Of a stretch of 9,513 nt of DNA, positions 1 to 4,453 are shown piece after piece. Where the stretch lies: positions 1 to 9,513 of the forward strand of contig JBEKTY010000243.1 of the NCBI GenBank assembly GCA_049515555.1, given 5' to 3'. The notes under the pieces are model-generated. The model made no database searches, had not been told where the DNA came from, and saw only the letters and a list, made by a program, of their open reading frames with translations. How positions within the stretch are numbered: position 1 is the first letter of the stretch; each line of letters opens with the position of its first letter. Made by a program: the position numbers and the translations under genes. This DNA is from JBEKTY01 sp049515555 (GTDB lineage Bacteria; Planctomycetota; Planctomycetia; Pirellulales; Thermoguttaceae).

Positions 1-264
1 AAGCGAGCGAGCGCCTGGGGATTGTATGACATGTACGGCAACGTGTGGGAGTGGTGCCAGGACTGGTACGACAAGGGGTATTATGCGAGCTCGCCTACGG
101 ATGATCCGACCGGTCCCCCTGGGGGCTCGGACCGCGTGCACCGCGGCGGCGGCTGGTTCGGCGGCGCCGGGCTCTGCCGCTCGGCGGACCGCTTCGGCTA
201 CTGGCCCGGGGGCCACAGCAGCAACCTGGGCCTGCGTGTCTCCCGAGTTCTGGCGGACAAGTAG
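1..264 (+). CDS. SUMF1/FGE-fold domain protein, C-terminal fragment (5' end outside window)
   Basis: This is the C-terminal end of a SUMF1 (formylglycine-generating-enzyme sulfatase) fold protein. The frame is open from the first base and ends at TAG 262-264. The visible residues carry the family signature AWGLYDMYGNVWEWCQDWY, followed by RGGGWF, the CRSADR segment and a final SNLGLRVSR, which matches the usual end of the domain. A TTG lies inside the conserved motif, so it cannot be the true start. Genuine formylglycine-generating enzymes use a closely spaced pair of cysteines after RGGS. Only one cysteine is present here, in the CRSA position, so oxidase activity is doubtful. Many such bacterial domains are binding or structural modules. 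The gene converges on another SUMF1-containing gene, and a long inverted repeat begins at the last base of its stop codon. Domain identity is secure; function is not. Confidence 0.9.
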   Translation, partial: KRASAWGLYDMYGNVWEWCQDWYDKGYYASSPTDDPTGPPGGSDRVHRGGGWFGGAGLCRSADRFGYWPGGHSSNLGLRVSRVLADK

Positions 265-330
265 AATGTATCCGGCACACTCCGTGTGCCGTCCGGCGGC
301 AGCGGCACACGGAGTGTGCCGGATACATTC
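264..330. repeat. Perfect 28-bp inverted repeat with nested hairpins (GGCACAC family); possible terminator
   Basis: Arms 264-291 and 303-330 are exact reverse complements over 28 bp, separated by an 11-nt spacer (292-302). Each arm is itself a hairpin: CGGCACAC, loop TCC, GTGTGCCG on the left and its complement on the right. The element can therefore fold as one long stem or as two smaller hairpins. The left arm starts on the last base of the stop codon of the + strand gene. No run of T follows, so intrinsic termination is possible but not demonstrated. Confidence 0.9.
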
Positions 331-390
331 GAGTGAGCGGAGGTCGAAAAGACGCGATGGCCTGCCGGGCGGAGCAGGGCCGACCGGAAG

Positions 391-419
391 GTAGCAGGCG
401 CACTCCGTGTGCCTGTTAC
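391..419. repeat. Third copy of the GGCACAC palindrome family, 13-bp stem with two wobble pairs
   Basis: Positions 391-403 pair with 407-419 around the loop TCC (404-406). Eleven pairs are Watson-Crick. The other two, 394:416 and 400:410, are G.U if the + strand is RNA and A.C if the minus strand is. The core nearly matches the core at 264-330, but the flanks differ (GTAGCAG here, GTATCCG there). It lies 21 bp beyond the stop codon of the minus-strand gene. A GC palindrome, GCGGGCCCGC, follows at 426-435. Confidence 0.8.
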
Positions 420-440
420 GTTGGCGCGGGCCCGCCCGCC

Positions 441-2588
441 TTATTTCGCATCGCAAACGCAGCGGAAGCCGACCAGCGCCGAGCGGTCTTTCGACGGCCC
501 GATCAAGAGATACTTGGCGTGCTGGTCCAATCGCGTGTTCTCGGGGAAGTACCACCCCGAGCCGTCGGGGCGATAGTAGCTGCCGCCGCGCAGGACGGCC
601 GCCCGGGTGTGCTCGTCCACGTACTCGTCGGTCCACTGCCAGACGTTGCCCAGAAGGTCCATTACGCCCGTCGGGCTGGCGCCCCGCGGGAAGGCGTCGA
701 CGTCGGTGGGCCCGCGCAGCGTGCGGCCGTGCTCACACTTGGGCAACGCGGCGGGGTCGGGCCGATTGCCCCAGGGATACAGCCGGCCGTCGACGCCCTG
801 CGCGGCGTACTGCCACTCCCATTCGTGCGGCAGACGTTTGCCGGCCCAGGCGGCATACGCCCGCGCGTCTTCCAAGGCCACCCACGTGACCGGCTTGCGG
901 TCCCAGCCGGCCGGGTACGTGCCCGCCGACCAGTCCTTCAGGAAGTTGTGCCCGTCGGTGGGCCGATAGCCCGAGGAAGCGAGAAACTGCTTGAACTGGG
1001 CGTTGCTGACCGGGTACTTGTCGATGTAGAAGGCCGGAATGTCCAGTTGCCGATCGTGCTTGCGGAAGGCCTGCTCCTCGCCGGGATACTGCACGTCGAC
1101 GCCCGGTCCGTCGCCGCCTTCGATCTCCACGCCGGAGACCTTGAAGCGGAACTTCCCGCCGGCGATCCGGATCATGCCCTCCGGCGCCTTGTCGGCCGGC
1201 GGGGTGGGCGGGATTTCGACCATCTTCTGCGGCAAGGGCTTCCACTCGCCGGAAAGGCTGGCCAGGTGAACCCGCGCTTCACGCAGGGCCATGTTCCGCA
1301 CCGCCGCCAGCAAGCGGGTTTTCTCGCGTGGCGCAATCTGCCGCTGGTCGACGGCCAGGATCGCGCCGAAGCCGCGTTTCGCCATGGCGAAACTCAGCCT
1401 GGCGGTCTCACCGGCCCCCGGCTCGAGAATCTTCCCGTGCCAGAGATCGAAGAACTCGATCGACGATCCGGCCGGCACGCGAAGCTGCTCGCCATTAGCG
1501 TCCTTATCGCTTCGATTGACCAAGAGCCACAAGGTCCGGTCCTTGCCGGGGAACCGGCTGGCGTAGACCCCGGCGCCGGCCTGTAGCGTCGGAAAGTGCG
1601 GCTGCCAGTCGGGGCTGACTAGAAGGTCGGCCATTTGGCGCTCGATCGTGGCGATACGCCGCAGCAGCTCGGCGTCGCGCGGGGTGAGCTGGTTCCAGAT
1701 GCCCCAGACGTTCTCCCAGCTTTCGTAGCCCACGCCGTTGAAGAAGGCCGCTTGCAGACCGTCGGTGCGGTCGCGGGCCCAGCGCTCGCAGACGTTGACC
1801 ATGTGCCGCGGCTCGAGCCACTTGTACTTGCTCACCACGGGGATCGGCCGGTATTGCCAGTAGCCCCAGCTCATGTTGTTCCAGGCGACCATGGCGTCGT
1901 CGGCCAGTTGATTCTCGGGTTCCAGCACCAGCGGATGGCCGGCGCCGTCGGCAGCCTTGCGGAATTCGCGCCCGATGCCGCCCATCGTGTCGCCGTTGAT
2001 GCCGTCGGCGCCGATGGCCTTCATGTCGCGGGCTGCGGCCTCCCAGAGCGGAACGTCTTCCGGGCGGGTGCCGATGTCCCAGGGCATGACCGGGAACAGG
2101 ACGCGGACGCCGCGGCGGTGGAAGTCGTCGACCATGCCCCGCAGGCCCGGCAGCCCGCCGGGCATGTCGTGCAGCAGGTCGTGCTGGTTGCGGTTGTCGA
2201 TGCCGATGTTGGGGTAGACCGGCCAGATCAGCACCGAATCGATCCCGCCGTAACGCTGCTGGAGGTCGTCCAGATAGCGGTCCACGGTGTACTTGCCCGA
2301 GGCGGGATCGTACAAGGTCCGCTCCTCGACCATCACTTGCGGTTGCACGAAGCTGCGGCGGGCCCAGGCCAGCTCGGGCCGGGCGTACTGCCCGCCGTCG
2401 TAATGGATCGCCGCGCGACGATCCCGCCGCCAGGCTTCCATCGCCTGCTGCCAGGCTGCGGCGTCGGCCCCCGCGGGCGGCCCTTGAATCGTCTCGCCCG
2501 CAACCTCGACGCGGACGCCTTCCGCCCAAACCGCGGCCGGGGCCAAAGCAACAACCGCCACGCCGACCTTAATGATATTCGCGATCAT
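441..2588 (-). CDS. Secreted glycosidase-like TIM-barrel protein fused to a SUMF1 domain
   Basis: This 715-residue protein has a signal peptide at about residues 1-22 ending in VWA. Residues about 60-340 look like a glycoside-hydrolase-type TIM barrel: alternating strands include SVLIWPVYP, VRVLFPVMPWD and IGADGINGDTMGG, and acidic candidates are D200, E223 and E225. A beta-sandwich-like segment at about 340-415 (LWLLVNRS to GFGAILAVD) resembles the C-terminal domain of many glycosidases. After a proline-rich linker, a SUMF1 domain covers about 470-713 (GMIRIAGGKF, FYIDKYPVSNAQF, GKRLPHEWEWQYAA, GNVWQWTDEY, VLRGGSYYRP, VGFRC). The catalytic cysteine pair expected just after RGGS is absent, so this domain is more likely a binding or structural module than a formylglycine generator. 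The ATG start is backed by AGGAGG 5 nt upstream. It converges on the SUMF1 gene at 1-264 and is separated from the DUF1501 gene upstream by a repeat-filled gap, so it may be transcribed separately. Substrate and exact hydrolase family are unknown. Confidence 0.88.
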   Translation of the reverse strand: MIANIIKVGVAVVALAPAAVWAEGVRVEVAGETIQGPPAGADAAAWQQAMEAWRRDRRAAIHYDGGQYARPELAWARRSFVQPQVMVEERTLYDPASGKYTVDRYLDDLQQRYGGIDSVLIWPVYPNIGIDNRNQHDLLHDMPGGLPGLRGMVDDFHRRGVRVLFPVMPWDIGTRPEDVPLWEAAARDMKAIGADGINGDTMGGIGREFRKAADGAGHPLVLEPENQLADDAMVAWNNMSWGYWQYRPIPVVSKYKWLEPRHMVNVCERWARDRTDGLQAAFFNGVGYESWENVWGIWNQLTPRDAELLRRIATIERQMADLLVSPDWQPHFPTLQAGAGVYASRFPGKDRTLWLLVNRSDKDANGEQLRVPAGSSIEFFDLWHGKILEPGAGETARLSFAMAKRGFGAILAVDQRQIAPREKTRLLAAVRNMALREARVHLASLSGEWKPLPQKMVEIPPTPPADKAPEGMIRIAGGKFRFKVSGVEIEGGDGPGVDVQYPGEEQAFRKHDRQLDIPAFYIDKYPVSNAQFKQFLASSGYRPTDGHNFLKDWSAGTYPAGWDRKPVTWVALEDARAYAAWAGKRLPHEWEWQYAAQGVDGRLYPWGNRPDPAALPKCEHGRTLRGPTDVDAFPRGASPTGVMDLLGNVWQWTDEYVDEHTRAAVLRGGSYYRPDGSGWYFPENTRLDQHAKYLLIGPSKDRSALVGFRCVCDAK

Positions 2589-2593
2589 TTGGG

Positions 2594-2599
2594 CCTCCT
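2594..2599 (-). promoter_or_regulatory. Shine-Dalgarno AGGAGG of the TIM-barrel/SUMF1 gene
   Basis: The minus strand reads AGGAGG, then five bases, then ATG at 2588-2586. It fixes that start and is the strongest ribosome-binding site in the window. Confidence 0.85.
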
Positions 2600-2645
2600 C
2601 TCAGGGAAGATATGACTGGACGTTTTGCAAATTGCGGATTGCCCG

Positions 2646-2682
2646 GTCCCCTCTCCCTCCGGGAGAGGGTTAGGGTGAGGGC
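2646..2682. repeat. REP-like hairpin, copy 1
   Basis: A 9-bp perfect stem, CCCTCTCCC with GGGAGAGGG, closes a TCC loop (2649-2669) and is followed by the tail TTAGGGTGAGGG. All 37 bp are identical to the copy at 6916-6952 and in the same orientation. Elements of this type are common dispersed repeats in large environmental bacterial genomes. Confidence 0.85.
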
Positions 2683-2730
2683 AATGGATGATGACCCTCT
2701 ATCGTCGGTTTTCGCGAAAAGCTCAGGTTC

Positions 2731-2764
2731 CCCTCACCCCGGCCCTCTCCCGGAGGGAGAGGGG
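2731..2764. repeat. REP-like hairpin, copy 2 (inverted)
   Basis: The tail comes first (CCCTCACCC), then the 9-bp stem CCCTCTCCC and GGGAGAGGG around loop GGA (2743-2763). It matches the reverse complement of copy 1 except for a three-base difference, CGG in place of TAA, between tail and stem. It forms the right half of the REPIN-like element. Confidence 0.82.
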
Positions 2765-2811
2765 GATCACCTGTGTCGTCCTCACCCCAATTTGCAAGAG
2801 TCCAGTTTTTT

Positions 2812-2839
2812 ACCACAAAGACACAAAGGCACGAAGGGC
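2812..2839. repeat. Dispersed ACCACAAAGACACAAAGG-type repeat
   Basis: This purine-rich stretch (ACCACAAAGACACAAAGGC and onward) resembles an intergenic repeat I recognise from planctomycete and other environmental genomes. It occurs once here. It is not palindromic and shows no coding signal. Confidence 0.45.
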
Positions 2840-2844
2840 AGCAG

Positions 2845-2912
2845 CCCCAAATCCCCAAATCCCCAAATCCCCAAATCCCCAAATCCCTAAATCCCTAAAT
2901 CCCTAAATCCCC
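2845..2912. repeat. Octamer tandem array, five CCCCAAAT plus three CCCTAAAT, G-quadruplex-capable on the minus strand
   Basis: Eight exact 8-bp units run without interruption: CCCCAAAT five times (2845-2884), CCCTAAAT three times (2885-2908), then CCCC. The minus strand has nine runs of three or four G, mostly spaced by ATTT or ATTTA, which is an almost ideal G-quadruplex pattern. The array begins four bases after the DUF1501 stop codon, so it would sit in the 3' end of that mRNA with the G-rich strand as RNA. Perfect tandem octamers are prone to copy-number change by slippage. Confidence 0.92.
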
Positions 2913-2916
2913 ACCA

Positions 2917-4446
2917 TCACGCCAGCAGGCCCTTGATTACCATGGCCTTCTCGACGCCGGTCAGCCGCTGGTCGAGCCCCTGATAGCGGAACGTGAACCG
3001 CTCGTGCTCGAAGCCCAGCAGGTGCAGTATGGTGGCGTGGAAGTCGCGCACCAGCACGGGATCCTGGACCACATTGTACGAGAAGTCGTCGGTCGCGCCG
3101 TAGATCGTTGCGGGCCGCGATCCGCCGCCGGCCATCCACATGGTGAAGCAGCGGGGATGGTGGTCGCGGCCGTAGTTCTGCCTGGTGAGTCCGCCTTGCG
3201 AATAGATGGTGCGGCCGAACTCGCCGCCCCAAATAACCAGCGTTTCGGCCAGCAGCCCGCGCTGCTTGAGGTCTTGCACCAGGCCCCAGCAGCTTTGGTC
3301 CACGTCTTTGCACTGGCTGGGCAGGCGGCCCGCCACGTTGGCGTGGGTATCCCAGTTGTTGTGATAGATCTGGACGAAGCGTACGCCGCGCTCGACCATC
3401 CGCCGGGCCAACAGGGCCGCGTTGGCGAACGTGCCCGGCCGCTTCGCCTCTTCGCCGTAAAGGCTGAAGGTGGCGGGCGGCTCCCGGCTGAAGTCCATCA
3501 GCTCGGGCACGCTGCCCTGCATGCGGTAGGCCAGCTCGTATTGCGCAATGCGCGTCAGCGTCTCCGGGTCGCCCAGCCGCTTGTAAGTCATCTCGTTGAG
3601 GGCCTTGACTCCGTCCAGCGTCAGCCGCCGGACTTCGGCCGGCACGCCCGGCGGGTTGTTGATGAACAGGATCGGATCGCCGCTGGTGCGGAAGGAAACG
3701 CCCGCGTGCTGGCCGGGCAGATAGCCGGCCGACCACAGCCGGGCGGAGATGGCCTGCGTCTGCTCGGTGTTCGTGGGCCGCGCCACCAGCACCACGAACG
3801 TCGGCAGGTTCTCGTTCAAGGGGCCCAGGCCGTACGACACCCAGGAGCCGATACAAGGCCGCCCCGTAATCTGGTTGCCGGTCTGCATGAAGTTGATGGC
3901 CGGCTCGTGGTTGATGGCCTCGGTCACCATGGTGCGGACGAAGCACAGGTCGTCGACCATCTTGGCCGTGTTTGGGAGCAGCTCGCTGACCCACATGCCG
4001 CACTGGCCGTGCTGCGCGAATTTGTACTTGGAGGGCGCGATCGGAAACCGCGCCTGGCCCGAGGTCATCGTCGTCAGCCGCTGTCCCTGGCGGACCGAAT
4101 CGGGCAGGTCCTTGTCGTACCACTTGTCCATCTGGGGCTTGTAGTCGAACAGGTCCATCTGCGACGGTCCGCCGACCAGGTGCAGATAGATCACGTGCTT
4201 GGCCTTGCCCGGGAAATGCGAGCGGCCGGGCCGGCCGAAGGGGACAGTCCCATTTTCGCCGGACGAAAATTGGGACAGTCCCCCGCCTTGTTCCGCACCC
4301 AGCAGCGAGCCGGCCGCCAGAGAGCCCATGGCGGCGGCGCCGCGGAAGATGAACTGCCGGCGGGTTCTACGGGGGCCGAAGGGGACAGTCCCATTTTCGT
4401 CGGACGAAAATCGGGGCAGTCCCCGTGATGAATCGAACGCTTTCAT
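2917..4446 (-). CDS. DUF1501 domain protein, Tat-exported
   Basis: This 509-residue DUF1501 protein belongs to the alkaline-phosphatase/sulfatase-like superfamily and is the usual partner of DUF1549/DUF1553 proteins in planctomycetes; its reaction is not established. A twin-arginine signal lies at about residues 26-51 (RRTRRQFIFRGAAAMGSLAA). The conserved domain runs from about 78 to the end and shows GGPSQMDLFDYKP (92-104), NNWDTH (363-368), GGEFGRT (407-413) and GRDHHP (426-431), which are the likely metal-binding stretches. The C-terminus (LHLLGFEHERFTFRYQGLDQ) is typical. The ATG start lies 7 bp after the DUF1549/DUF1553 stop codon, which implies translational coupling; only a weak ribosome-binding site is visible. 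Two translated copies of a palindromic repeat (residues 9-24 and 56-71, each containing ENGTVPFG) flank the Tat signal in frame. The second occupies the linker before the mature domain. Confidence 0.95.
   Translation of the reverse strand: MKAFDSSRGLPRFSSDENGTVPFGPRRTRRQFIFRGAAAMGSLAAGSLLGAEQGGGLSQFSSGENGTVPFGRPGRSHFPGKAKHVIYLHLVGGPSQMDLFDYKPQMDKWYDKDLPDSVRQGQRLTTMTSGQARFPIAPSKYKFAQHGQCGMWVSELLPNTAKMVDDLCFVRTMVTEAINHEPAINFMQTGNQITGRPCIGSWVSYGLGPLNENLPTFVVLVARPTNTEQTQAISARLWSAGYLPGQHAGVSFRTSGDPILFINNPPGVPAEVRRLTLDGVKALNEMTYKRLGDPETLTRIAQYELAYRMQGSVPELMDFSREPPATFSLYGEEAKRPGTFANAALLARRMVERGVRFVQIYHNNWDTHANVAGRLPSQCKDVDQSCWGLVQDLKQRGLLAETLVIWGGEFGRTIYSQGGLTRQNYGRDHHPRCFTMWMAGGGSRPATIYGATDDFSYNVVQDPVLVRDFHATILHLLGFEHERFTFRYQGLDQRLTGVEKAMVIKGLLA
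4234..4281. repeat. In-frame palindromic repeat inside the DUF1501 gene, copy B
   Basis: A 48-bp unit, exactly 16 codons, encodes residues 56-71 (ending ENGTVPFG) in the linker after the Tat signal. It contains GGGACAGTCCC and a central palindrome, CGAAAAT with ATTTTCG. It matches copy A (4375-4422) at 45 of 48 positions. Confidence 0.9.
4375..4422. repeat. In-frame palindromic repeat inside the DUF1501 gene, copy A
   Basis: A 48-bp unit encodes residues 9-24, upstream of the twin-arginine motif. The minus strand reads ATTTTCGTCCGACGAAAAT at its centre, a 19-bp odd palindrome, flanked by the small palindromes GGGAC-A-GTCCC and GGGG-CAGT-CCCC. Its three differences from copy B all change the amino acid (P to S, R to Q, D to G). 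The start codons of copies A and B are 47 codons apart. Confidence 0.9.
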
Positions 4447-4453
4447 GGCGGGC

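Larger units (their letters stand above)
2615..2806. repeat. REPIN/MITE-like element: inverted pair of REP hairpins inside imperfect terminal inverted repeats
   Basis: The outer arms are 2615-2634 and 2788-2806. ACTGGAC and TTGCAAATTG occur at the left end and their reverse complements at the right, giving 17 matching positions around a 3-nt versus 2-nt difference. Inside lie two copies of a REP-like hairpin in opposite orientation (2646-2682 and 2731-2764). Near the centre is the perfect 12-bp palindrome TTTTCGCGAAAA (2709-2720). No reading frame looks like a real protein, and no clear target-site duplication was found. Paired inverted REPs are the known architecture of REPINs mobilised by RAYT transposases. 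No transposase is visible here, so the mobility class is inference. This element and the repeats at 2812-2912 fill most of the 2589-2916 gap. Confidence 0.65.

Noticed and set aside
333..1586. Long + strand open frame of 417 codons, with another at 1635-2615, opposite the TIM-barrel/SUMF1 gene
   Set aside because: Low-complexity, R/G/A/P-rich translation with no domain signature. The opposite strand has a signal peptide, a Shine-Dalgarno and clear SUMF1 motifs. Such frames are expected in GC-rich DNA.
441..2588. Authentic formylglycine-generating (sulfatase-activating) enzyme
   Set aside because: The two catalytic cysteines after RGGS are absent, and no sulfatase gene is in the window.
2589..2640. 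Possible promoter for the TIM-barrel/SUMF1 gene (TTGCAA and TATCTT on the minus strand)
   Set aside because: Spacing of about 12 bases is too short for a sigma-70 type promoter, and the TTGCAA lies in the terminal repeat.
2612..2906. Short frames (70-92 codons) in the 2589-2916 gap on both strands
   Set aside because: Their peptides are translations of the REP hairpins and the octamer array (IPKSPNPQ and GIWGFGDL patterns), not genes.
2845..2912. Octamer array considered as a CRISPR array or replication-origin iterons
   Set aside because: Units are 8 bp with no spacers, and there are no cas genes, DnaA boxes or replication genes nearby.
3004..4428. 474-codon + strand frame opposite the DUF1501 gene
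   Set aside because: A shadow of the DUF1501 gene: no recognisable fold, while the minus strand carries every conserved DUF1501 motif.
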